The notes under the pieces are model-generated. The model had not been told where the DNA came from. It saw nothing but the letters and a program-made list of their open reading frames with translations, and searched no databases. The position numbers were made by a program, and so were the translations under genes. From Phycisphaerales bacterium (lineage in GTDB: Bacteria > Planctomycetota > Phycisphaerae > UBA1845), in assembly GCA_020639115.1 (NCBI GenBank), contig JACKHG010000011.1:88898-152897 (forward strand): a stretch of DNA of 64,000 nucleotides, in the 5' to 3' direction. How positions within the stretch are numbered: position 1 is the stretch's first letter; every line of letters begins with the position of its first letter. Shown here piece after piece: positions 34,185 through 42,161 of the stretch.

Positions 34185-35237
34185 TTACAGAGTTGCGCCG
34201 GCGGCGATCAGATCGCCGTGGCTGGTGCGCCGCGTAACGGGCGGATAATCGCCGGCGGGGTTGTACCAGGCATCGATCAAGCCCTGGAAGTCGTCGGTGG
34301 TGCGCATCGCGATGAACGCGTCACGTACGGCCCGAGCGCAGGGATGCAACTCGCTGTACTTGATGCCGAACTTGCGCATGAGCGCGCCGGCCCGATCAGC
34401 CCCGTGACAGCGCACACTCTCGGCGAAGTGAGCCGCGATGGTCGCACCCTGCTCCACGATGGAGGGCGGCTCTGGCAGGGGCTCACCGGCGGCGAGCGCG
34501 AGGCAGTCCCGGAAGATCCAGGGATTGCCGATCGCCCCGCGGGCGATCGTCACGCCGTCGACGCCGGTTTCCGCCATCATGTCCAGGCACGCCGGAGCGC
34601 TGAACAGGTCGCCGCTGCCGAGGATGACGCGGTCGCCGGCGTGGGCCTTGACGCGCTTGAGAAAGGCCCAGCGGCTCGGGCCGACGTAGCGCTGCTCCAC
34701 CGTCCGGCCATGGACCGTGATCGCACAGACGCCGAGCGCGAACGCACCATTAAGGATCGCGAAGAAATTGCGTTCGCTCTCCGCGGAATCGTCCAGCCCG
34801 CGGCGCATCTTCACGGTGACGGGGCGATCCGCGCCCACCGCATCCATCACCCGGGCGACGATCTCGAGGGCAGCTTCGGGCTGGGACAGCAGGAATCCGC
34901 CGCGACAGCGGCCGAGCACCTTGCGCACCGGGCATCCGAAGTTGATGTCGATCACGTCGTAGCCCGCGTCGGCGAGCAGGCGGGCAGCCGGCCCGAAGTC
35001 GTCGGGGTTGGCCCCCATGAGTTGGCCGCCGACCGGGTGGTCGTCGGGCTCGACCGGGCGCAGGACACGCTTCTGCCCCTTGCCCCGGGTGATCACGAGC
35101 TTGTCGAGCACGACCTCGTTCAGCGTGTACGCAGCCCCATGCCGGCGCGCAATCGCCCGCATGGGCGGATCGCTGTAGCCGCTAAGTGCAGCCTGAACAA
35201 AAGGATGCGCAATTTCGACGGTCCCGAGCTGAAGCAT
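34185..35237 (-). CDS. dus: tRNA-dihydrouridine synthase
   Basis: An FMN enzyme that reduces specific uridines in tRNA. The 350-residue protein has PFVQAALSGYSDPPMRAIARRHGA, the catalytic cysteine in DINFGCPVRKVLGRCRGGFLL, VTVKMRRGLDD, the phosphate-binding TVHGRTVEQRY, LGSGDLFSAPACLDMMAETGVDGVTIARGAIGNPWIF. These match the Dus family; which uridine is modified cannot be predicted. Start ATG 35237. It is convergent with the TetR gene and separated from the HTH membrane gene by 97 bases. Confidence 0.92.
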   Translation of the reverse strand: MLQLGTVEIAHPFVQAALSGYSDPPMRAIARRHGAAYTLNEVVLDKLVITRGKGQKRVLRPVEPDDHPVGGQLMGANPDDFGPAARLLADAGYDVIDINFGCPVRKVLGRCRGGFLLSQPEAALEIVARVMDAVGADRPVTVKMRRGLDDSAESERNFFAILNGAFALGVCAITVHGRTVEQRYVGPSRWAFLKRVKAHAGDRVILGSGDLFSAPACLDMMAETGVDGVTIARGAIGNPWIFRDCLALAAGEPLPEPPSIVEQGATIAAHFAESVRCHGADRAGALMRKFGIKYSELHPCARAVRDAFIAMRTTDDFQGLIDAWYNPAGDYPPVTRRTSHGDLIAAGATL

Positions 35238-35334
35238 GCGCGAGGATACCCCGGATCATGCCACGACCCGTTTCGTGGCAAGACCGAGAGTATAGTCGCT
35301 GGGCTTGGCAGGTTGAAGGGCGACCCGTCCGCGG

Positions 35335-36426
35335 TCAGTCGACGCGAGCCAGCGCCTCCTCCTCGGCGTACTTCTGGGCGCGGTCGCGAAGCTGCTCAAA
35401 CCAGTTCCGGACCGTGGAAACCGCCTGCGCCCAGGCTGTTTGCGGATCCCGTAAGGGCGATTCGGGCCGGGCAGCGTCGAGTGATGACAACTGCACGACG
35501 GAATCCCGCATCCGCTGACGCATCGCGAAGTCCCGCAGCGTCGTCTTGGCCTCGGGGGCCTCCGCCAGCATGGTGTGCAGTTCCGCCAGCTCGGACTGCG
35601 CCTGGACAAACGCCCGCTGCTGCAAGTCGATGTGGATCTGCAAGCCTTCCGCGAGGCCATTGCTGCGGGCGGTCTGGCGGCGCAGCGCAGCGATGATCCG
35701 CTCGGACTGCTGCTGGGCAGAGAGGAACCCCAATTCCTTGCGGTGCACGTCCTCGCGCAGCTCGTCGATGGTCTTGGCGAGCTTGGCTCGTTCCGCCACC
35801 CAGGCAGCGTCGTCGCGACCGGACTGGGCCAGCGCGGCATCCAGGGCATCCAGGCGATCCTCGATGAGGCACTGGAAGTCGTTCTGCGACTCCCGGACAG
35901 CCGCCACAATGGCATCGGGATCCACCTTGTTCTGGCGAAGGTGCGCCGCCTCGCTCGCCTTACCGGCCGCCAGCGTCTCGGCCCGAGCTACGTCGGCCCG
36001 CGCGTCCGCCAGATCCTGTTCATGGGCGATATCGAGATCACGCAGGGCGGTCGCGTGGGCGGAATCGAGTCGCGCGAGCGTATCGAAGTGGTACCAGATG
36101 CCTGCGCCCACGGCGCAGACCATCATGGCTGCGAGCGCCATGGCGGCGCGCTTCCCGCGGCGGGCATAACGGAACTCCCGCGCGTTGGCTTCGCGCAGCT
36201 CCGCCAATTCGGCCATCACGGCTGCAAGGGCGTCATCGTCCGCGGCTCGTGAGTGAAGTTCGGCGCCGTGCAGCCCGTCGGCGGAGGCGTCGGACTCCTC
36301 CAGGTCGACCAAGGTCCGGCCGGCTTCGCTGCGTGAGGGAATGCTTTCGGACTTGATGCGCCGCCAGATGGTTCGCTCTGACACACCCAGCCGCGCTGCG
36401 GCTTCGGCCACTGGCATCCATGCCAT
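35335..36426 (-). CDS. Membrane-tethered helix-turn-helix protein with a long coiled coil
   Basis: A 363-residue protein with an unusual layout. Residues 4-40 (VAEAAARLGVSERTIWRRIKS) form an excisionase/MerR-like helix-turn-helix, a single membrane segment lies at about 94-112, and residues 115-310 are a predicted coiled coil rich in A, E, Q, R and D. The HTH should face the cytoplasm and the coiled coil the periplasm. I do not recognise the family. Start ATG 36426 with GGGGGAG 8 bases upstream. It lies directly downstream of the two pseudopilin genes, and a cluster of GTCAG motifs sits upstream, hinting at autoregulation or control of the pilus genes. Function is inferred only. Confidence 0.65.
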   Translation of the reverse strand: MAWMPVAEAAARLGVSERTIWRRIKSESIPSRSEAGRTLVDLEESDASADGLHGAELHSRAADDDALAAVMAELAELREANAREFRYARRGKRAAMALAAMMVCAVGAGIWYHFDTLARLDSAHATALRDLDIAHEQDLADARADVARAETLAAGKASEAAHLRQNKVDPDAIVAAVRESQNDFQCLIEDRLDALDAALAQSGRDDAAWVAERAKLAKTIDELREDVHRKELGFLSAQQQSERIIAALRRQTARSNGLAEGLQIHIDLQQRAFVQAQSELAELHTMLAEAPEAKTTLRDFAMRQRMRDSVVQLSSLDAARPESPLRDPQTAWAQAVSTVRNWFEQLRDRAQKYAEEEALARVD

Positions 36427-36517
36427 GACATCTACTCCCCCGACATCCTGTCGGACACGAAGATCAGGTTGTGGGCCGTGTTCCTACGGCCGTGGCGGGC
36501 CCACCCGCCGCGATTCG

Positions 36518-36592
36518 GTCAGCCGCAAGCAAGCCTGTCCGTCAGTGTCGGTCAGGGTGAGATGGAAGTGGGCTGACGGCTGACGCTGTCAG
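36518..36592. promoter_or_regulatory. Cluster of six GTCAG/CTGAC motifs upstream of the HTH gene
   Basis: GTCAG occurs at 36518, 36541, 36551 and 36588, and CTGAC at 36573 and 36580, within 75 bases about 90-165 bases upstream of the HTH protein start. The spacing (often 7-10 bases) suggests binding sites for a regulator. Sequence is certain, function is inferred. Confidence 0.4.
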
Positions 36593-36666
36593 TCTCTCCA
36601 CTATTCACGGGCAGTGCAAGTTCAAAATGGAAGAATAAGCAGGTAGCAGAGGCAGCGAGACTGGCG

Positions 36667-37251
36667 TCAACTGCCGGTTCGCAGCGTCTTGATCAGATCA
36701 ACTTCCTTGGCCGACAAGACGTCCGCCTTGATCTTGTCGGTGGTCGTGTTGATGGTGAAACTGCCATCGGAGAGAACCGCAATCCAGCCAGAGGAGTTCA
36801 GGGCGACGGCACCGGTCCGACCCGCCTTCACGTGCACGTTGCTCATACCGTTGTACGGATTGGTGGGAAAGGGCGACTGAAGGTAGGGACCGAAGAGAAA
36901 GTCCCCGCCCAGCGAGGTCTGGACGTTTCCATTCGCATCCGAATACGTCGTGAGTTGCTTCACGAACCAGTCGCCGTCGGGGTTCCCGTTCGTGGGATTG
37001 AAGCCGGGATAGCGGCTGTGCTCGGCATAGAAGTGGTCGATCGCGGCGTTGACGTTGGCGAGGGTGGCCTGCACGGCCTTGGTCTGGGCATCGCGTCCGG
37101 CGCTCGATACGCGCGGGGCGGCGATGGCTGCGATGATCCCGATGATGACGATGATGATGACGAGTTCGATGAGCGAGAACGCGCGCGGTGAGCGCGTTCG
37201 GGTTGTGCGTGAAGTGCGGAGGGGCGAACTCACTGGCCAGCTCCGGTCCAT
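36667..37251 (-). CDS. Type II secretion/type IV pilus pseudopilin, GspG-like
   Basis: A 194-residue prepilin. The leader of 24 residues is basic and ends in the processing site A|FSLIELV, with Glu at mature position 5, followed by a 20-residue hydrophobic helix ending AAPRVSS. The C-terminal globular part has the length and pattern of major pseudopilins (HFYAEHSRYPGF, NPYNGMSNVHV). Prepilin peptidase usually cleaves after Gly; here it is Ala. The start at 37251 gives a long leader, and shorter in-frame starts are possible. A second pseudopilin lies upstream; the PilM-N-O-P cluster follows further upstream. Confidence 0.85.
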   Translation of the reverse strand: MDRSWPVSSPLRTSRTTRTRSPRAFSLIELVIIIVIIGIIAAIAAPRVSSAGRDAQTKAVQATLANVNAAIDHFYAEHSRYPGFNPTNGNPDGDWFVKQLTTYSDANGNVQTSLGGDFLFGPYLQSPFPTNPYNGMSNVHVKAGRTGAVALNSSGWIAVLSDGSFTINTTTDKIKADVLSAKEVDLIKTLRTGS

Positions 37252-37423
37252 CCGGCCCTGCAGGGGAAACTAAAGACCACGCCCATCCGATTGCGTCCGG
37301 TGCGGGAGTCGTTCACCTCGGCTACGAGGCGTCGACGGGCGGCCGGAGACGATCGGAGGGCGTGGTCAACGATGGCCGTTTCGGTCGGGGCGCATCCCAG
37401 GCCGGGCCTGGAATTGCAGTCAA

Positions 37424-37954
37424 CTAGTAGGTGCTGTAAGCCGTATCGCTCTCGTCCTTGGCGGACGTATTGGCGATGATCTGGCCGGTCGTCTGGTTGT
37501 ACGCCCAGCCCTCGCCGCCGCCTTCCGCCACGGTCGGCGGGCTGGCGGTGGAGAAGACGATGTCCGTACTGCCGACGTTCGCGCCGACGGGCAGGGGCGG
37601 CATGCCGTTGCGGAGGTACGGTCCGTAGACGATCCCGTCCGTTGCGCTGTAGTCACCGGTCTTGCCGTTGATGTCGCTGTACTTCGTCAACTGGTCAACA
37701 GCGTCGCTGGCAGCCCCGCCGGCCGATCCGTCGTTCTTGTGCTGGCCGGGGAAGACGCCGTTGTGCTCAGCCGCGTACAGGTCGATGGCGGCGCGCAGGG
37801 CAGCGAGATCGCCACGAACGGCGGACTCGGTGGCCCCCTTGGCCCCTCGACTTATTCGCGGCACGGCGATCGCGGCGATGATGCCGATGATGACGATGAC
37901 GATCACCAGTTCCACAAGACTGAACGCCCGCTTCGCTTTACCCACAAACCTCAT
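37424..37954 (-). CDS. Pseudopilin, second copy
   Basis: A 176-residue prepilin with a short basic leader (MRFVGKAKR) and the site A|FSLVELV, Glu15 being +5, then a hydrophobic helix ending AAIAVPRISRG. The globular part includes DLYAAEHNGVFPGQHKN, YGPYLRNGMPPLP and a C-terminal EGWAYNQTTGQI. The same leader-helix-AEH pattern in the neighbouring pseudopilin suggests duplication. AAGGAG stands 8 bases before the ATG at 37954. It follows the PilP/GspC-like gene at 38090 by 135 bases. Confidence 0.88.
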   Translation of the reverse strand: MRFVGKAKRAFSLVELVIVIVIIGIIAAIAVPRISRGAKGATESAVRGDLAALRAAIDLYAAEHNGVFPGQHKNDGSAGGAASDAVDQLTKYSDINGKTGDYSATDGIVYGPYLRNGMPPLPVGANVGSTDIVFSTASPPTVAEGGGEGWAYNQTTGQIIANTSAKDESDTAYSTY

Positions 37955-38089
37955 GGCGAACTCCTTACCTTTGATTATGGCGGCTACGGCGTGTGTACTC
38001 CGACACACCGACCGGCGCTGAAGATATCGGCCACGTTGGCGGGCCGCTTGACCTACTCGTCTAAAGCATTTCTTGAACCCGCGGCAGCA

Positions 38090-38647
38090 CTAATCGGCCT
38101 TTTCGACCCCAGGAAGGGGGGACTGCAGGTAGAGTCGCGTTGGGCCGCTCGGACATTCGAACAGGACGGCGCGATTCTCGATGCCGCGAACGACGCAATC
38201 GTCGACCTGGCTGCCCACTTCAACGCTCATGCCATCGACCACGGCGACCCGGTCATGACGCAGGAGCACAACGCCGGAGAGCACGTGACGCTCGGAGAAC
38301 GGCGTCGCCGACTCGGCTTGCGCTGCTGCGGACGCCGCACTCAGATCAGGCGGCGGCGTGGGCGCCAGCGCGTGCAGCACCGTGGTGGTGGCGGTGAAGG
38401 GATCGCGGGGCGATCCGTCGCCAGGGGGGCCTTGCGCAAAATCAGGAAACGGCAAGACCGTCACCGAAAGATTTCCAAGGGTGCCCGGCGGCGCGGCTGC
38501 GGAACTCACCGCAGGCTGGGATCGTGCGGTCGATGTCGCGGCGGACGCGGACTTCGGCGCAGTGCCGGCAAGCATGCGATCGATGACCAGCGCGACGAGC
38601 CCCACGCCGATCACAGAGATGTAGATTGCCTTGCGTTTGCCGTTCAT
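38090..38647 (-). CDS. PilP/GspC-like pilus assembly protein
   Basis: A 185-residue single-pass protein with a membrane segment near residues 7-24, an Ala/Pro/Ser linker, and a small C-terminal beta domain: HVLSGVVLLRHDRVAVVDGMSVEVGSQVDDCVVRGIENRAVLFEC. This resembles the homology-region domains of PilP, GspC or GspB that contact the secretin. The assignment relies on position after pilM-pilN-pilO and on this domain pattern. The start at 38647 lies 5 bases after the pilO stop. Confidence 0.65.
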   Translation of the reverse strand: MNGKRKAIYISVIGVGLVALVIDRMLAGTAPKSASAATSTARSQPAVSSAAAPPGTLGNLSVTVLPFPDFAQGPPGDGSPRDPFTATTTVLHALAPTPPPDLSAASAAAQAESATPFSERHVLSGVVLLRHDRVAVVDGMSVEVGSQVDDCVVRGIENRAVLFECPSGPTRLYLQSPLPGVEKAD

Positions 38648-38652
38648 GCCGC

Positions 38653-39213
38653 TCAGCGGGACGCCACCGCCTCCGCTTCCTGCATCGCGAAAAGACTCAG
38701 CACGATGGAAGTACGCTGCTGGCCATCCTCCCCTTGCTGGGGCGCGCCGATGTCCACACCGGTGATGTCCGCCCACAGCGTCGACTGCTCGAACGCGCGC
38801 AGGAAGTGCAGCAGTTCAGCGAAGTCGCCGCGCGTCAGCACGTTGTAGCGCAACTCGACGAGTCCGGGATACTTCTCACCGGCCAGGGGTGTCACCTGCA
38901 CCAGGTCCATGTTGCTCTCGCGGGCGAGGCGGGCCACATCACGAAGGTCGTCCTCCACCGGAGATTGGCGGGGCAACGCGCCGCGTTGGCTGATGTCGGC
39001 CTTCAACTGCGTCCCGCGCGCCTGTTCCATACGCAAGGCCGCCTCGGCGTCCGCCAGCGTAGCTGCCGTCGCCGCCAGCCGGTCACGGGCCTGGGCCAGG
39101 CGCGCCACACTCGTGTGCAGATGAAAAAAGCCACTCCACACGCCGAGCGCCGCGGCGCCGCAGACCAGCGCCGTGCCCACCAGGTCGTAAATGATCAGTG
39201 ACCGCTTGTGCAT
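38653..39213 (-). CDS. pilO: PilO-like type IV pilus inner-membrane protein
   Basis: A 186-residue protein with one N-terminal membrane helix (about 8-27), a coiled coil (VARLAQARDRLAATAATLADAEAAL) and a ferredoxin-like C-terminal domain whose features GLVELRYNVLTRGDFAELLHFLRAFE match PilO/GspM. It forms a dimer with PilN linking the PilM ring to the periplasm. TTG-ATG stand together at the start; ATG 39213 is taken. The gap to pilN is 4 bases. Confidence 0.82.
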   Translation of the reverse strand: MHKRSLIIYDLVGTALVCGAAALGVWSGFFHLHTSVARLAQARDRLAATAATLADAEAALRMEQARGTQLKADISQRGALPRQSPVEDDLRDVARLARESNMDLVQVTPLAGEKYPGLVELRYNVLTRGDFAELLHFLRAFEQSTLWADITGVDIGAPQQGEDGQQRTSIVLSLFAMQEAEAVASR

Positions 39214-39217
39214 CAAC

Positions 39218-39835
39218 CTATTTCACCGCCTGCCAGTAGCACTCCAGCACGAACCGCACCGCCGTTCCGTTCAGCACGGGCTCCTGGCCCGCTGACGTCA
39301 GGTCCACGCGGTCAAATGTCTTCGTATCCTTCAGCGCGCTCATGAACGCGTAGAGCGCATCGTGATCGAGCGCGTAGCCTTCGAGATGAATGCCTCCCGG
39401 CCCGCCCAGCGTAACCGCCTGGGGTTGCGCGGCTTTGCCGCCTGCTGGCTGGGGCGCCGCCCGCTGGGGCGCGACCGTCGCCGTGCGCAAGGACGTGAAC
39501 CACACGGTGTCCGGCGCCACGGAGCTGAGCAGCGCGAGTAAAGACGACCAGGAGCGTTTGCTCCTGAGGGCATCGGCCCGCGCGATCTGCGCGGTCAGTT
39601 CCTCACGCTCAGCCACCGCTTTCTTCAGGTCCGCGCGAACGGTGGACAGGCGCGACTGCAAGGGTTCCAACCGCGACTCGATCGAGGCTGCGGCTGCCGA
39701 CTTGGACACGTCCAGCGCGAGCGGGATCGCCGTCAGCATCGTCACGGCGAGTACGGCGCTGACCCAGATCTGCAGGCGCCGATTGCGGCGGCGTGCGGAG
39801 CGGATGCCGGCGGGCAGCAGGTTGACGCTAACCAT
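39218..39835 (-). CDS. pilN: PilN-like type IV pilus inner-membrane protein
   Basis: A 205-residue protein that opens MVSVNLLPAGIRSARRRNRR, the cytoplasmic PilN motif that docks on PilM. A membrane helix (about 24-42), a coiled coil (about 50-95) and a periplasmic domain with GGIHLEGYALDHDALYAFMSALKDTKTFDRV follow. ATG 39835 overlaps the pilM stop by 8 bases. The longer frame from 39910 lies within pilM and is rejected. Confidence 0.85.
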   Translation of the reverse strand: MVSVNLLPAGIRSARRRNRRLQIWVSAVLAVTMLTAIPLALDVSKSAAAASIESRLEPLQSRLSTVRADLKKAVAEREELTAQIARADALRSKRSWSSLLALLSSVAPDTVWFTSLRTATVAPQRAAPQPAGGKAAQPQAVTLGGPGGIHLEGYALDHDALYAFMSALKDTKTFDRVDLTSAGQEPVLNGTAVRFVLECYWQAVK

Positions 39836-40955
39836 CGGCGCTCTCCTGCGGAATCGCCAGTCCGATGGCGCAGGCGTACGCGCTCGCCGAGGATACGCTG
39901 TCCTGACCACAGGCCGTCAGGTCCAGCAATGATCCTTCCGGTTCGGTGATTCCGGGGGTGAGCACCGTCACGCCCAGCCGCTCCTGCAGGAAAACGTCGA
40001 GACCGCGCAGAACGGCGCCGCCGCCGACGAGAACCAGCGGTCCCGGAGCGCGGCGAGGGAAGCACTGCATCACGTAGCGATAGGATCGCTCCAGTTCCTC
40101 GACCATCTCGTCGAGATCGCTGCGCAAAACGTTGAAGATCAGGTCGCCAAGGACGTTACCGGCGGAGCCGCCGTCCGTCCCATGGGGCGCGTCGCCGTGC
40201 GCAACGCCATGATCGCGCTTGTGCTGTTCAGCCGTCTGCGGACTGACGGCCAGGGACTGGGCGAGCTTGTCCGTCCAGGCGCGGCCGCCGTAGACGAACG
40301 CGCGGGCCAGAATCGGCGTGCCCCCGGCGCAGACGATGATCCGCGACATGCGCCCGCCCATATCCAACACGCTCCAGACGTCCTCCTCCGTGGCGGAGTG
40401 GCCGCGGTACATCGTGCCGAACCGCGCGAGCGCACACGGTGTCGCGTCGATCCGGTGGCAGTCCAGCCCGGCGGCCTCGCACAACGCCAGCGCGCTGGCG
40501 ATGCCGTCACGGCGCGCCGCCACGCCGACGACCTGGGAGCGCAGCGCCGGGCTTTCCGGCAGACGCCAGTAGTCGGTTTCGGCGGAGGTGGAGTCGAAAC
40601 TGGTCAGGCGCTCGAGTTCCGCCCGCACGGCCTCGCCGGGCGATTCGGCGTCGGCACTCGCGTCGCTGTTGCTCAGGTTGATGGCGTGTAGCTCGACGTC
40701 CGGCGGGCTCAGCCCCGCCACGATGTCGCGGCGCTGCAGGCCGAGTTGATTGAGCCACCGGGCCACGCGCGCGGCAAAGAGCGCTTCGTCGCCGCCGCGC
40801 TCCGGAGACCGGCGCCGACAGGTGCCCGCGGTCGTGACGACCCAGCGTGCACCGTCACGCTTGATCTGGGCGACACGCAGCGCCGTCTGGCCGACGTCGA
40901 GCGCAGCCGATACGGCCTTCGCCCTCACTTTCAGCCTGTCGAGCAGTACCGCCAT
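39828..40955 (-). CDS. pilM: PilM-like pilus assembly ATPase
   Basis: A 375-residue actin-like protein of the PilM/GspL-cytoplasmic type. VSAALDVGQTALRVAQIKRD is the phosphate-1 region, SVLDMGGRMSRIIVCAGGTPILARAFVYGG the phosphate-2 region, and LVLVGGGAVLRGLDVFLQERLGV the adenosine region. It forms a cytoplasmic ring and recruits PilN and the motor. It is followed directly by pilN with 8 bases overlap and lies 24 bases after gspF. Confidence 0.88.
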   Translation of the reverse strand: MAVLLDRLKVRAKAVSAALDVGQTALRVAQIKRDGARWVVTTAGTCRRRSPERGGDEALFAARVARWLNQLGLQRRDIVAGLSPPDVELHAINLSNSDASADAESPGEAVRAELERLTSFDSTSAETDYWRLPESPALRSQVVGVAARRDGIASALALCEAAGLDCHRIDATPCALARFGTMYRGHSATEEDVWSVLDMGGRMSRIIVCAGGTPILARAFVYGGRAWTDKLAQSLAVSPQTAEQHKRDHGVAHGDAPHGTDGGSAGNVLGDLIFNVLRSDLDEMVEELERSYRYVMQCFPRRAPGPLVLVGGGAVLRGLDVFLQERLGVTVLTPGITEPEGSLLDLTACGQDSVSSASAYACAIGLAIPQESADG

Positions 40956-40979
40956 GCCGGTCCCTTCGTCGCACGAGAA

Positions 40980-42161
40980 TCAGATCGCCGAGGTCATGTC
41001 AAAGAGCGGCATGAACAGCGAGACGGCGACCGTGCCGACGATCGCCCCCATGACGATCAGCACCATCGGCTCGATCAGCTTCGTCGCGGTTCCCAGCAGT
41101 TCCGTGTTTTCCTCGTCGAGGATGTCGGCGGCGAAACTGACCGCCTCGCCGAGCCGTCCGCTCTGTTCGCCGGTGCGCACGGCCTGCACGATCGACGGGT
41201 TGATCAGCTTGCCCGCGTCGAGGGCACCGCTGATTGAATCACCGCGGGTGACCGCTTCGCGCAGCGACGCATAGAGGTTTTGGAACTGGTCGTTGCGGGT
41301 GACGCCCGAAGCCAGTTCAAGCGCCTCGAGCAGCCCCACGCGGGCCTCGAGCAGCATGCCCAGGATGCGAAACGTCTGCCCCTGGATCAGGCGTGATGCC
41401 AGGCGACCCGCCACCGGTATGCGCGTCTGCATGTTGGCGAGGAACTGTCGGCCCTGGCGGGAGCGCAGCAGATACACAGTCAGTCCGATCACGCCAGCTA
41501 CCATCAGAACCGCCAGGTACCAGTAGCTGCGCAGAAACGTCGCCAGCGACATGAGCATCTGGGTCGAGGCCGGCACCTTCACGCCGAGCGTGTCGAACAT
41601 CCCGGCGAAGCGCGGGATGACGAAGAAGAGCATCACCGCCATGATCTTGATCGACAGGAGGATCAGCAGCGCCGGGTAGATCAGCGATCCGACGATCTTG
41701 TTGCGCATGGCGCGGCGTTTGCCGATGATCACCGCCAGGCGATTGAACATCTGCGGAAGCCGGGCGCTCGATTCGCCGGCGGCCACGACCGCGCAGTAGG
41801 ACGCGTCGAACGCACGCGGGAACCTGCCCAGCGCCTCGGTGAGCGTGGAGCCCTCCTCGAGGTCGGTGCGGATCGCCTCGAGCATCCGCTTGTGCCGCTC
41901 GTGACGCATCTGCGGACCGATCGCCGCCAGCGCCGGCACGAGGCCGCTGCCCGAAGTCAGGAGCATGGCCATCTGCCGCGTGAACAGCACGAGCTGGCTG
42001 ACCGGAATCCGGATGGTCTGCGGGTTGAATTCACTGCCCGCCCGAACCGGCTTGTGCCCGTCCTCGCGCGCGCCGGCTGCCTCGCGGGCACCGGCGTGTC
42101 CGCGGTTTGCAGCCGGCCCGCGCGACCGGGGCGGATGGGCCAGACGTGTGGCCGGTGTCAT
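40980..42161 (-). CDS. gspF: GspF/PilC inner-membrane platform protein
   Basis: A 393-residue membrane protein with two repeats of the GspF/PilC domain. VSQLVLFTRQMAMLLTSGSGLVPAL and EGSTLTEALGRFPRAFDASYCAVVAAGESS begin the first, and GRLASRLIQGQTFRILGMLLEARVGLLEALELA and SGALDAGKLINPSIVQAVRTGEQSGRLGEA the second. Membrane helices flank them (about 165-190, 210-235 and near the C-terminus). The N-terminal 45 residues are Ala/Arg-rich and not conserved. The start overlaps the gspE stop by 4 bases. Confidence 0.92.
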   Translation of the reverse strand: MTPATRLAHPPRSRGPAANRGHAGAREAAGAREDGHKPVRAGSEFNPQTIRIPVSQLVLFTRQMAMLLTSGSGLVPALAAIGPQMRHERHKRMLEAIRTDLEEGSTLTEALGRFPRAFDASYCAVVAAGESSARLPQMFNRLAVIIGKRRAMRNKIVGSLIYPALLILLSIKIMAVMLFFVIPRFAGMFDTLGVKVPASTQMLMSLATFLRSYWYLAVLMVAGVIGLTVYLLRSRQGRQFLANMQTRIPVAGRLASRLIQGQTFRILGMLLEARVGLLEALELASGVTRNDQFQNLYASLREAVTRGDSISGALDAGKLINPSIVQAVRTGEQSGRLGEAVSFAADILDEENTELLGTATKLIEPMVLIVMGAIVGTVAVSLFMPLFDMTSAI

